Shown here: positions 47,501-59,232 of the stretch, in pieces | How the letters are laid out: each line of letters begins with the position of its first letter | Numbering within the stretch: the first letter of the stretch is position 1 | Assembly (NCBI GenBank): GCA_035610365.1 | Contig: CM069432.1 | Span: 166,158,035-166,222,034 of the forward strand | DNA: 64,000 nt | Direction of reading: 5' to 3' | Source of the DNA: Aquatica leii | Lineage: Eukaryota > Arthropoda > Insecta > Coleoptera > Lampyridae | Program-made: the position numbers and the translations under genes | Notes under the pieces: generated by a model | The model's database searches: none | The model's input: the letters and a program-made list of their open reading frames with translations, nothing else | What the model was told of the DNA's origin: nothing

Positions 47501-50500
47501 AATTACGCAGATTTTTTGCAATTTATTCTTGGCAATGTTTTATTTTATTGAATCGTTTTATTAATTCTACAAAAAGTTTTTATAAACGCTTTCTTTAAGT
47601 TAAAACAACATAAATAAAATAATTTCAGGCTTATTTCTAAATCTTTTTTAAGCCTTGTTGAATGGCATAGGAAATATACCTACACATCAATGTAATGTTT
47701 TCTCGGTTTTATGGTAGAACTTAGAACGAATAGCACTGTACTGATAGCATTTCTAAAAATACCGTTTTACTGTGTTTTAATTTTAATTATCATATAAAAT
47801 TTCAGTGATTATAATAACGAATGAAGTTTAAAATATAGTAATTTGACTAGATTTGCCAGCAAGTTGTTAATTTTTTTTGCTAATAGACGCATACATTGTA
47901 TTGGTAAGCTGATTTTGCAAGTATGCAAAATGATACGCGTATGATTGTGTGGTCAGAAACCATAAATAAATAGAAAAACTTCTGAAGCTTACTTATCTAT
48001 TGAATATTTTTATGTAATGCACTTAATTTGATATAAATAAGAAAAACGTGATTTTTACGCATCTATTAATAATTACAAACACATCAAACGACAATAAAAA
48101 TAGTGCAACGTAATGAGTAATTAACGTTAACGAAACTTTCTGACTGACAAACTCACTTCAGTTTTTTTATTTCATACTTTTGCGCCGGTAGTATTTCTCG
48201 CCAAATAATTTTCTAATGTAAAATTAATACAAATATTATAATTTGAGAAATGCGAATTAGTATATTATTGTAAAAATGTAAAAAAATAATGTGAATTGTT
48301 TGCAATATCATTAGGCTAGTTAAGTGCTTGGTTAAAGTCGTGTTTATATAAACACCATCCGAAAGAGATATACCGTTATGTAGTTAACAACAAGTTTTAC
48401 AACACCTGCAAATGATTTCATTAGATAAAGTGCGTTACTGCGTAATACATTTTTTAATTCCTAAATTGTATAAAGTTATGTTATAATCATAATAATAGAT
48501 CCAGTTGGCCTTCTTTTAACTTTAATTCAATGTTAAATAATACATTTTCTTTTTAAAATAAACAAATAATAGGCGATTAATTATTTGAAGTAAATGAAGT
48601 GCATGCAACGCCATAAATTTGAAACACTGGAAATTGCTTAGTTCTCAGTAAGTACGTAAGAAAATAACAAAATGGCGTGAACTTGACTACTTAGCCTTAG
48701 CTTTGCGTGTAGTCGCTTTAATAAGATGTTAAGTTATCACTTATATGTGTAATATACATGCTTATATATTTATTAGATACGAAACCGCATTCAAGAAGAT
48801 AAAACAATAATTTTAAAACAGCATGATGGTCGCTATAAATTATAGTACTTAATTTCTTAAAATTGTTATTGCCCACTCTTTTTGTTATTCACGCTTATTT
48901 TAGTTGAATAACATAAAGCTTTAAGCAATGCAAACTACATCTCAAAAATAACTTTCCACGTCAAATTGTCAGTAAAAAAATAGTCATTCATAATCGGAAT
49001 ATCGCTTTGTTTCTTTCATACATCATTAGTAATAGTATGTCTACTTGTACCTGTCACATTTACGGAGAGACTTTCAGATCTATTACATAACCAAATGATT
49101 AGGTACGTTTGTGTTGCTTTTCCAATCATCCATAGACAGGTATCATTTAAGGCAATGGTTTAACCACTCTTAAGATTTCATTTAAATTTGAGTCATTAAA
49201 TTATGTTGCTTCACAGTGTTTGTCTTCAGTTATCTTTTTTTAACGTCAATGTATTTTAATTCAAAAACAATTTTTAAGTGAATTTTGACGCTAAGTAAGG
49301 TTAGGTTTTTAATTTTACTCGCAACAACAATTAATAAAAACTGCAAACAAACTATTGTAAAACATGGATTTGGTGTCATAATTAATTTGAATTATAAATT
49401 TGAAGATATGTATAAAAATCAAATTGTTACTAATATTATAATGTTCTACATTACGCTTGATAAGGCTTGGAAAACATAATGTCAAATATAATCAGAACCT
49501 TTAGTCTGTCTTGCACAATATGCCACATTGAACTTGATTTTGGATTATAAACCAATTATTGTAAAGTGATTACTACAAAAAAATTAGATTAAAAAGTCTA
49601 ATCCATTTGATTGATTGATGGTTTGATTTTAATAAGGCGGTGGAAATAAAACTTTCTATTTCATTACATACATATTCAGTAACATTTTTACGAATTATTG
49701 AATCAAATAACATAATTTGCCAAAATAAAACTTATTATTACATTAACATTGTAAATAACTTAATAAAGTCTAATTAAAACAAGTCACTTGTAATATTTTC
49801 TAATTGTGATAAAGAAATTTTGTGGTTATTCTTATTAGTAACCTATTTTCTAAACAACTAGAATGAACTTTAAAACTTCTTTTAACTATACAAAACAGAC
49901 GCATTCGTGTCTTCCTAAATCAATTTTTATAACACTATAAAATAGTTTATCACGTTGCTTAACAATTCTGATATATTAACGAATGCCTAGAATTAATAAA
50001 AACTTTTCTGACACAATCACATAAATTTGATTATTCGACTTCCTAAATAAATTATTAACAGGATCTGACATATTACATTACAATACATATTTTACAAGAA
50101 TTTAGAAAGTTAAAAAATATATTTTTTTGTTGCTTAGAAATTTTATTACGTACCTAAAATAAGTTATAAATCATTTGTAATACTAAAACTTAATTACACT
50201 AAAATTAAGAAGCTTCAAACAAGTTTATTGCCTTATCCGAAAGTTTTCGAAATAAAACCAAATAAAAGGTTTTAATTTTTGTTTAATTGATTTCATTACA
50301 TAGATTTCATAATGTCGTTTAGATTTCTATTTAAAACAGAGATAATTAGTAAACTTTTGTGTTTTTATATCTTATTAGTTCATTTTAATGCCTCCATAAA
50401 ATAGAAACGAATAAAAAATATTAAACTATACTAACCAATTTGTGCGGCAAATATCGAAAGCGGTCACAAAAAGCTTGCAGCACCTAAAATTTTGTGTAAT

Positions 50501-53500
50501 TTGTAAGAACATTAAATTTGCATATAATAGACAAGAATTGCAATACCATTAATCGATATTATTGTGAATTGAACACACCCGACTACAATAACAGACTCTG
50601 GTCTTTGTAGGCGTTGAACGGTCACTATTCATTATAGTATATGTACATAGTCGGCATAAAATTGAAATTCTCTTTAGCAACTAACAAGAATCATCAATTG
50701 GCTACTGAAATTTATATAATTTCATGCACTGCTTCGAGTGACTTTAAGTAGTTATTATTTAATTTATTTGTTAGGAGCAAGTTTTTATCATTACGAAATG
50801 CTTTCTTTACGTTGTTGAACTAACTATGTTTTGACATTTTTTTTATTACCACATTTACTTTACTGTTTTAATAATAATTACCTATATTTATTTAAAAAGT
50901 GCATATGGACGATGTTAAATAAAACTTTTTTTATTATTTTGCGTTTTTTTACTCGATCTAGTGCAAAAGATGCGTGCAAAGAATATCCTAATTATGTTAT
51001 ACTGTTATGTCTAACCACAATTTGTTTTTTGTTGTTTTCGTGTGTAATGCTGCTGATATTTAAAGTCCCTTTAAAACTGTAACAGTTGTTTGTGTTAAGT
51101 TAAATAGCAAAATAGTATCCTATTATAAATATGAAAATCAAAAGATTTTGCTTACACGTAAGAATCAACTAACACGAGAGTACAAATAATAATTTACATT
51201 GCAAAACGATAGAAAGTTGTAGCAGTTTTTCATATTTCTTTATAATTGTTTTCAAATTAAAATGAAAAATACTTACTAAAGCAAGTCGTGTTGCGTAGTG
51301 CATTGTAAGTAGGTCATAGTAAAGAAACACAAAGATATCTACAGCAATTTACGTGTATATTATTTTCTATTGAAGTTTAGTGTACAAATCAATTATTGTT
51401 TTAGTTAAATTTTGAACAGAACCTATTTTATGAACCATTTGAAGTAATTTTAATTTTTAATGAACGATGGATATTAGTAAACTGCGGTGGTAAAGTAACG
51501 TATTGTACGCGTCTGTAATATTTATGAGTGCAATGTTTTGTAAATAATTTTATTACAATAATAAGTTTAGCAAATTGAAACGAACTACAACAAACATATT
51601 CTTTATTGTGCTTTGAATGTGTGTGAAGCTAACCCTTTATATTACAATAATGATGTGTTTATAATGGTAGGGCAATTAAAACGGAATTTAATTAATTATT
51701 GCTTCCTACTTAACGTCGCCGTTATTCCACTTTATTAATTCTGCACAGCACTTTATTCGTCAATTAATTACATACACAAAAAGACAAAATTTAAAATCAT
51801 TTAGATTGTCTACTCTGTTAGTATCAATAAATTTAGTTTGTTAACATTTTTGCTACTCCATTTCGGTAACTTAATTAATGAATACAAAATGTTCAAACCT
51901 ATTATTAATTAAATCAAATATCTTTCTATTTTGTCAGGTAGTAATAAAAATAATTTCGGTAATTGTAATTTAATTTATGGTACATAATTTTTCATCTTAA
52001 TTATACCCTTTAAATATAGGACGTTTTGAAATTTTTGTTAATGGCAAATATATGCAACTTTTGAACGATTCGGTCTAACCACCAAAGAAGTTACAAATAC
52101 AATTCAAAATACTAATATTTTTGAGTATTATCCTAGTGTTACTATAACTGCGATAGCCCAAGAATGAATACGCTTAAATAGAAAATGATCACCCTATGTG
52201 TTTTAATATTTATAGTTTTAACTTTGTTCTATATCGTTTTAAAATATGGTAGTTTTTAAATGACATCTAGTTAGCACAACAAAAGTAGTTTTTAGCATTT
52301 AAATTGTATGAGAAAAAGCTATTATAATTTTATATGTCGCTATGTAAGCTGCAGGTTAATTATAGGTTTTTAATCATAATACAAAAAAAGAAATCGGAAT
52401 TTAAAGGTACAAAAGTTTAGTTTACATTAATCATGAAAACGTCTAATATTTTAATTTTGAACAATGTTGATCAATAGTTAATTAAAAAAAATTCACGCCT
52501 TAGGTGGAAATTGATTAATTTTTTAAAAAAATTAATGAAAACAAGTTTTTAAGTGTAAAACGAGTACAGGTAAAATAGTTTATTTGTTTTTCTTAGTATA
52601 ATATTTATTAGAATGAATCATATATTTTATGCATTACAGTCGTTCATAAATAAAATAAAATATCAATTTAAAAACTGCTAATAAATGTAAATGTAGGTAC
52701 ACATTTTTTTAAATTTCTTGCATTTTAACTGATATTGATTACTTTGAACGTTTATACAATAATAGTAGTTTTGGTTTCCAAATTTTTCCTATCCTTATTA
52801 CATTTTATAGACACAATTGTGTTATTGTTAAAAGTTTAAAGGAAAATGGCAGTTTTAGTTATTCGAGACATATAACATATGTATTTCATCCCATAAAAAT
52901 TCTGTGAACGTGTATAGGTTCTATTTTACAATTTTCTTAGTTTAATAATCTTGAAATTAAATTTGTGCTGTATTTTATTCAAACATTAAAAAATTTATTA
53001 GTTTAATCCATTTTGGTTTATTTAAAAAAAACCTATAATATTGTTTTTTAATTCAAGTTAAAATTTTAAATTATTAGATTCGTGGTTTATATTGGTAACA
53101 GAGATATTTGTGTAATGCGATATAACGAATCATATTCATAGTTTTTGTTAATAGAAGAATGAGTAAAAAGAAGTAGATTTGAAAAGCTTTTGAACGTTTC
53201 AAGCACACCTGTATTCTTAGATATATAAAGAAATTCATCAGGTAGGCTACGGCAGGTTAAAATACCTACACCCTGCAGAGAAGGGCTGATACCTGCCTAA
53301 CAAAGTTTGACACCCTTCATAAATAAGTTAAGACCGCTTATACCTGATCTTTAGAATTCCACTACTGATTTATAAATAAAAGTAGATTTTATACACAGCT
53401 GAAATTGAATAACACGTAAAAAATAGACAAGCTTTTTCTAATGTTCTTTTAGTTAAAACATGTTTAAGGATACTTAAATAATCAAAGATTTACTGACGGA

Positions 53501-55145
53501 ATTAAAAAAAAAACAAACTGGATATATTTGATAGATGTAACTCATCTATCTTTTTCATATCAATGTAATAGACTTAAATATTACACTTGTTCATTTGAAA
53601 CTTGATAGTGATCCATTCTATTTAAGTTTTCATTCTAACGTAGCATGAATTTGATAAAAAATCCGGTTTTAGATCATTGCACTATTTAAAATGCACACCA
53701 AAATGAGCTTTATACTCAAACTAACTATGGTTTAACCGATGTTGACAATATCTCACTTAATTTTTGATATGTTCAACTTTAATCTTCTTGTTTGCAATAC
53801 TACCGTAATATAAATCAAGAAAAAATGTAACTGCCACAAACTTTGACAGCTTAAATAAATTATAAAAGAACGCGAATTTGACATTGAAACGTAAAAACTA
53901 TAGTTTTTTGAAGGTGCTAGTATGTGGTAATAGCGCCGCATGAGTTTTATTCGGTTTTTATTAATTGTGTATTAATAGAAATTTAATTTGCGCTAAGGTA
54001 ATTATTTTCAAAAAAGTTAGACATACGTTTACACAAGCGGCAATTAAATAGTAAGTACAAAATGTTTATTTCTTCAATAAAAACGTACATTTTTGAGTTG
54101 ATTAAAATAAGGAATACATATATAGTACTATATACTTACATCAAATATGTACTACAATGATGTTATTTTTCGTTGTGTGAAAACCCTTTCGAAACCACAT
54201 AGCACATATATACTTTTCATGACCTCAGTCTCGACCTGTGATCTTTAAAAAATTCAAAAGTACATAAAATTAAATACGTATAGAAAGATATTCCTATAAT
54301 TTTGTCTATTATTTTCATTTTTCATGTACCTACGTGAATTATTTTACTTTATATCTAATATCTTATTGTGAGATAGTAGTTCCATTTAGTTCCAAAAGTT
54401 TTAAGAATGTGTAGGGTAAAGTTTCCTGAATAATGTTTAATAAAGACCCATCAATTTTGAGCGTCGCGGGGGTGGGGAAGAGGATCAAAGTTTCATTTTT
54501 TTAGTTTTTGACTTATGTCTTAAAAATGAAACGTCGCACAGAAAATTTTATACTATTCAAAATTAAAGCTTATTAAATTATCTATAATATAGTACAATTA
54601 TCTTTATTTTTTATCGTTTTTGAAATATAAGCTAGCAAAATTTAAAATTTGCAAAAGGATTTGTAGCATGTAGATTTTTTGTCAAACTTACCCTTACAAC
54701 TCGTTTGCTCTTTATTTTACAAGAAACTTGTACAAAAAAAAATTGTAGAGCATTAAATTTTTTTAAGAATATATATACTTTTACTAATTTATCTTTAACC
54801 AGTCAAAAGTTTTAGCTTTTCGAAATTTCATTTCTGTATATGTACACATAAATGATATTTATGAGCTATAAAACCAATTAAATATGTATGTATAAAAGCA
54901 AATATATATATACATGAATGTATGTATATATCTATGTATGAAACGTGAATGTGAAAACTCAGAAAGACGTCAAAATCAAAGGCGCCAAAAAGGTTTATAG
55001 TTCAAAATGGCTTCTGGACCTTGCCACCAGAGAACACGTTTGATGATATACGCACTAATTTTTATTTAACATTTATTACATAAAAGCAATAATAACATTA
55101 AATTAAATAAAAATGCAATGAACAAACAAAATTTGCCACACAAAA
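44591..55145. other. long AT-rich desert
   Basis: There is no recognisable gene, transposon end or RNA in about 10.5 kb. Open frames at 49285-49479 and 50831-51082 are AT-driven. A GC-richer patch at 53210-53350 (ggtaggctacggcaggtt ... ccctgcagagaagggctg) and a G-rich tract at 54460-54485 (gcgtcgcgggggtggggaag) break the monotony without a readable protein. Around 54890-54945 there is a degenerate (TATG)n run. Confidence 0.5.
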
Positions 55146-55147
55146 TA

Positions 55148-55718
55148 TTATCCTCGCCAGGAGTGTTTACCCCTACGTCATCACTTACAATCATATGGTG
55201 TAATATGAAAAACATGAGTCAAATATTTCCGTAATAATGAATTAAATTCTGATTAGAAAATTAAAGTTGGTATTTTAGTTTTCAGTTTCAAGTAAACATT
55301 TAAACAAAACCCGTATAATTCCATAATGCAATTACTTATTTGTTGTGATTTATTTTGTAAAAATTAGAGAACCTTAATGTTTGGTACGTTACTTTTGTTA
55401 CAGTTAGTTTGCAGGTTATGAAAACAGTCAAATGATAAACAAACAACACGAGTTTCGAGGTTACGTACACTGGTACTACATTAGTCAAATAAGAATTCAA
55501 TTCATATGAATATAAAACAAATTGATTTCGTGTTTATAGGTTTACTCTTTCTACTACATTTGCTCATTCAATACCGTATGTCGATTTCGTCAAATGCACT
55601 GCGAATGTTCACCATCCTTATTTACTTCACTGATTTATATGAGAAGACAATATAAACAAATTGGATAGCTAGTTTCAGACATTAATGACGTAGGCGTAAA
55701 CATTCCTGGCGAGGATAA
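55148..55718. mobile_element. 571-bp MITE with 34-bp TIRs and TA duplication
   Basis: Terminal inverted repeats, left 55148-55181 and right 55685-55718, start TTATCCTCGCCAGG and differ at two positions. TA at 55146-55147 and 55719-55720 fits a Tc1/mariner-type target duplication. The interior has no coding frame of note; it holds one GC-richer spot (acacgagtttcgaggttacg, about 55448). It is a non-autonomous DNA element whose transposase source is not in this window: the repeats do not match the 8.34-kb mariner ends. Confidence 0.85.
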
Positions 55719-55720
55719 TA

Positions 55721-56174
55721 ATTCATAATACAATAATCGGTTACAATAAAAAAAATAAAATAGAAATCAAATAAAATTTTACTGAAACGTAAAATTGAAT
55801 TTAAAAAAAAAGAAGTTAAATTCATAGGCCTTCATGTTCGTAAAACGTATTAAATAAAATTAACAATGTAACTCGCAGTTATAAAAATACAAACAAAAAA
55901 AAATACAAACGAGGTGCAACTTATTGTTTTAATTTAGCCGAGAGTACGTTTATTGGACACTTGAATATTTGTCTTAAACTTGATTAAATGTCTTTGACTA
56001 TAAAATGCAAAATATGTAATCACTCAAAGCACTACTACTACTAGCTACTTTTTAATTTTTTAGAAATTAATATACGGCTTTGCATGCGATAAATGCTCTT
56101 TTCTTTCTAGGGGTTTGTGGGTAGATATTGATCTTCTTCTTAATAATAAAAATTAAAATGCAAAATGTATATAA
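55721..56174. other. AT-rich spacer between two MITEs
   Basis: About 450 bp with no recognisable content. Confidence 0.5.
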
Positions 56175-56176
56175 TA

Positions 56177-56764
56177 GAGAGTTATTGCAAAGTAAAATAA
56201 AAGTTACTTTATTAAAAGAAACTTTAAATAAAGTATCCTATAATAAAGTTTTGCATTTATTTTAACTGAGTGCTATTGCAACGTGCCTTGATTTCGTACT
56301 TTATTTTATTCTTGACTTTACTCTGGCAGTTTGTAATATAGGTTATAGAGGTTTTGTTAATTGTTTGTTAATTCTTTTTAACGAATCGACCAGAATCTTG
56401 TTATTTATACAGTTTCAAATTGAATTATTTGTTTTTTACCAAATCACAAAAAACGGATGTTAGGACTTACCTTTAAATATCTAAAATTACACACAATTAT
56501 AGAAACACTACTTTCTAGAAATACAATATTATTTCTCTTCTTAAAAATACAAAATCTCTCAGAACTCCGATCGGTTTGACATGACATATGTCAAAATAAG
56601 GGTGCTTTTATTAAAGTATCTCTGCCTGTATTTAATTTAAATAGAGGAGGCCTGTATTTTAATAAAGTAAAAAATTTTAAGCGATAATATCTGCGCATGC
56701 GCGTATGTCAAATAAAGGAAAACTTTATTAAAGGATCAGCAAAAATGACATTGCAATAACTCTC
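56177..56764. mobile_element. 588-bp MITE with 14-bp TIRs and subterminal repeats
   Basis: Inverted ends GAGAGTTATTGCAA (56177-56190) and TTGCAATAACTCTC (56751-56764) are flanked by TA on both sides (56175-56176, 56765-56766); the symmetry extends two bases further out. Next to both ends, and inside, the motif actttattaaa / aataaagt recurs at least six times in both orientations, a typical pattern of subterminal transposase-binding repeats. A CpG-rich gcgcatgcgcg lies near 56693. No coding capacity was found. Confidence 0.78.
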
Positions 56765-56848
56765 TATTGACTCAAACTAATTTCAAAACATTAATTAACA
56801 AACTTAAATTAATATCATGCACTACGCTCACTAACTCGATCTATATAA

Positions 56849-57034
56849 CTACAAATATAATAAAATGGTTGCAATAACATAATAAAAAGTCCAACCTTTG
56901 CTGGTGTCGATTGCTTTAGGTGTAATTGTAGCACCGTGGCCCTCCAAAGTTAATTTGTCATAGTACGCACCATAACTTAAGCCTCGCTTGTACCGTTGAC
57001 TGTAGGTCCAATTATGCGGATTGGCTTGCTTAAT
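56849..57034 (-). CDS. candidate exon D of an unidentified gene
   Basis: The minus strand is open for 62 codons (about 57034 to TAG 56849-56851). The first two thirds look strongly protein-like: NPHNWTYSQRYKRGLSYGAY, then YDKLTLEGHGATITPKAIDT. The last third (after SKGW) becomes hydrophobic and AT-driven, so the exon probably ends near 56890. A splice acceptor (acctacag, boundary 57000/56999) would join in phase to the donor of the exon at 57144-57263, giving ...VSLYNQRYKRGLSYG. GC and codon composition differ from the neighbourhood. I do not recognise the protein. A secreted or structural host protein, an immune effector or an old viral structural gene are all conceivable. Confidence 0.38.
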   Translation of the reverse strand: MKQANPHNWTYSQRYKRGLSYGAYYDKLTLEGHGATITPKAIDTSKGWTFYYVIATILLYL

Positions 57035-57143
57035 TTATTGCCATAAATTTTTTAGAATCAAAACTTTGATAATTCGCATATATTATGTTTACCGGCACTA
57101 ATTATTTATTTGTATTTGCACCAAGTTTAAAGGTTTATTAGAT

Positions 57144-57263
57144 TTACTTATAAAGTGACACCGAACGTATCGCCCCAGTACTTCCTGGGTTGGCCGCACC
57201 GCTAACCTCGTAATTATGGTCGTCCAGCCTCTGACCCGGGCCAAAGGACACTCTCGGTTTCTT
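57144..57263 (-). CDS. candidate exon C of an unidentified gene
   Basis: The minus strand reads KKPRVSFGPGQRLDDHNYEV, then SGAANPGSTGAIRSVSLY, in 40 open codons. The strongly GC-rich stretch has a Gly/Pro/Ser-rich, soluble-protein composition. It ends at a good donor, tataa|gtaaat (exon end 57148), in phase with the acceptor of exon D at 57000. The alternative frame from 57280 (MLCKSERNRECPL...) is also open over this stretch but has less natural composition. No clear polypyrimidine acceptor precedes it, so its 5' boundary is uncertain. Confidence 0.38.
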   Translation of the reverse strand, partial: KKPRVSFGPGQRLDDHNYEVSGAANPGSTGAIRSVSLYK

Positions 57264-57582
57264 TCACTTTTGCACAACACTTACACTACCTTAAACCACA
57301 GACTTATAAAACTAACGAGACTATTTTAACATTCTAAAAGTTACGGTAGACATAAGAAAAAGGCATTACAAAGTTGAAGCAATGGTACCTAAAATAGCAA
57401 TAACTCATAGAGTTATGAATTGTATTAGAAGCTTTTTTGCAATTAATAGTAAAATAAACAGTACAAATATAACTTTAAGTACCTGGTTCTAATCTCGGAA
57501 AACGCGTTTTCTGATTAACCAAAGTTCCCAAGTGTTGTAGCTGGAAATGATCTCAGTTGTTGGGATAATTGGAGACTATCTG

Positions 57583-57804
57583 TTACAGAGCGAAGATGAA
57601 TGATGGATATAAAAATCTTAATTCTCCATCTATAACTTTATCGGAAAATAGTTGTGTTTGATAAAATTCTCTAAACTCGTAACCTGAATTTGGAGAAACC
57701 GCTGTACTACCACATCTTATGGTTTTCCGAGAGAGTTTGTATACAACTGCCTTATTAATTAGAAATGTTACAAGTTCGAAATGACAAAAATGAATTAATC
57801 TACT
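57583..57804 (-). CDS. candidate exon B of an unidentified gene
   Basis: The minus strand is open for 74 codons to TAA 57583-57585. From an apparent acceptor (aataaggcag) it reads VVYKLSRKTIRCGSTAVSPN, then SGYEFREFYQTQLFSDKVID, then GELRFLYPS. Directly after this a second frame becomes protein-like (SVTDSLQLSQQLRSFPATTL, then GNFG, about 57595-57505). Then the first frame returns (QKTRFPRLEPGT). Either splice sites (for example ct|gtaaca at about 57586) or frameshifts in a decaying gene explain this. No family is recognised. Confidence 0.35.
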   Translation of the reverse strand, partial: SRLIHFCHFELVTFLINKAVVYKLSRKTIRCGSTAVSPNSGYEFREFYQTQLFSDKVIDGELRFLYPSFIFAL

Positions 57805-58147
57805 TCAATTAGATAGCAACTTAACAAAAATCACCCGGAACATGACTGACAACGTAAATTTACAACAATCGAGGGTTTTTCATAAAACAAGTACAAAAAT
57901 TGAAACGCAGGTTACAATACCTAGCACGTTGTCTACGTGTTACCAGATAAAATGTGAATACCAAAAGTTTATCTTGATGTGTTTACAATTAACGGTATCC
58001 ATTGTAAATGCATCTTCAAACCTATATACCAAAATACAAAAAAAACTTCTAGTTAAAAAAGTGACTACCTACCAATGAAAGGTATAGACGAATAAGTAAT
58101 AATCCGAACACAAATCATGTTGTAATTGTTTTTATTCACTAAATACT

Positions 58148-58330
58148 TTATAGATTCATTACAAAATATACTTTTTGTTTACCCTTCCATCTTTCAAGCT
58201 GTTCATACTCCTCACCTTCCAATTCTTCCAACTCTTCTTGAACGGGAGTACCGTTCGAGCAAGCGCCGTTGCAATTGTCACTAGTAAATGAATAGAGAAT
58301 GCCAGCTTGCTTGCAACCTCACACTGCAGT
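58148..58330 (-). CDS. candidate exon A, two competing frames
   Basis: A strong acceptor (ttttgtcgttgttctacag) ends at 58331. One frame from 58330 (LQCEVASKLAFSIHLLVTIA ...) is open to a strong donor ggaag|gtgagg at 58216/58215, making a tidy 115-nt exon. Another frame has more protein-like composition: CKQAGILYSFTSDNCNGACS, then NGTPVQEELEELEGEEYEQL, to a TAA at 58148. But it meets TGA at 58319-58321, just after the acceptor. Cys pairs and an acidic Glu-rich tail mark the second. I cannot choose. This stretch is the upstream-most of the minus-strand cluster at 56.85-58.33 kb. Confidence 0.35.
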
Positions 58331-58334
58331 CTGT

Positions 58335-59232
58335 AGAACAACGACAAAATATAAACAATAAATAACGGGATACAAAAAATTAAAGCTTTTGTAAACGAAA
58401 ATTAAATTATAAGCTGTTTACTGGTAAAATCTTATAATCGGTTTCAAAACGCTCTGACTTTAGACAGTTTAAAAATAAATTAGAAAAAATATATGTATTT
58501 TTTAAGAAAATTTATTGTTCTATAACTTTCTCTTTAACAAGTTTTTTGTAAAATAGAAAGTAGAATAGAGTTGGACGGGCAAGTTTGACAAAACACAAAT
58601 GCTAAATTTCAGCATATTTAAATTATTTTGAGTTATTGTCAGACAAAATAAAACGTAGACGTAAACATAAATATACTCTTTTGTAGGAAATTTAATAAAC
58701 TTTAATTTTGAAAAGTATAAAATTTTCTGTGCAATGTACCGTTTTCGAAACATGCACTAAAAACCAAAGGGTCATTTAAGCCTTGATGGGACATTCCTAA
58801 AATTTTTGGAACTACATGATTTAATGCTCACTTCTCTAGACAATCTTTGGAACATGAAATCTATTTTAAGTCTTCCCAAGCCATCTTCGTTAGCTGAGAT
58901 TCATCAAAATCTACTATAAGTTTATCAAAAATGAAAAACATATTACTACAAAAAATTACCTATAATACCTGTATTTATAAACCGATCTTAAGCTTTACTT
59001 TAGGTAAGATTGAGTTAAGTTTAGGAATTACGTTTAATAGATGCTTCTTAAGCACAATTATTAGTTTGAGCAGTGCTTAAGCTTAAGACGCCTCCAACCT
59101 TTTATGTCTTATGTCAAAATATTGAGGTTAGAGCATACATACATACATATAGTATAGGTATTGACGTTAGTAAATACCGCTAAATACATTTTATTCATTC
59201 ATATATTTAAAATGAAAGATTTTTGAGAATAC
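58335..59232. other. no certain gene; CTTAAGC motifs upstream of HARBI1
   Basis: On the minus strand about 58770-58900 is readable with two stops (DESQLTKMAWEDLK ... ISCSKDCLEK), faintly like a MADF-type helix pair. Between 58987 and 59088 the motif cttaagc recurs, including an inverted pair cttaagcac (59047-59055) / gtgcttaag (59073-59081) and the palindrome cttaagcttaag. These may be subterminal repeats of the Harbinger element that follows. Its exact left end was not found. Confidence 0.3.

Noticed and set aside
44591-55145. Small hydrophobic genes at 49285-49479 and 50831-51082
   Set aside because: AT-driven codons, no splice or promoter context, no recognisable motif.
57098-57280. 60-codon minus frame starting MLCKSERNRECPL
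   Set aside because: Overlaps candidate exon C; the alternative frame has better composition and fits the donor site.
58770-58900. MADF domain exon on the minus strand
   Set aside because: Readable only through two stops, and the helix pattern (MAWEDLK ... CLEK) is too short to support a call.
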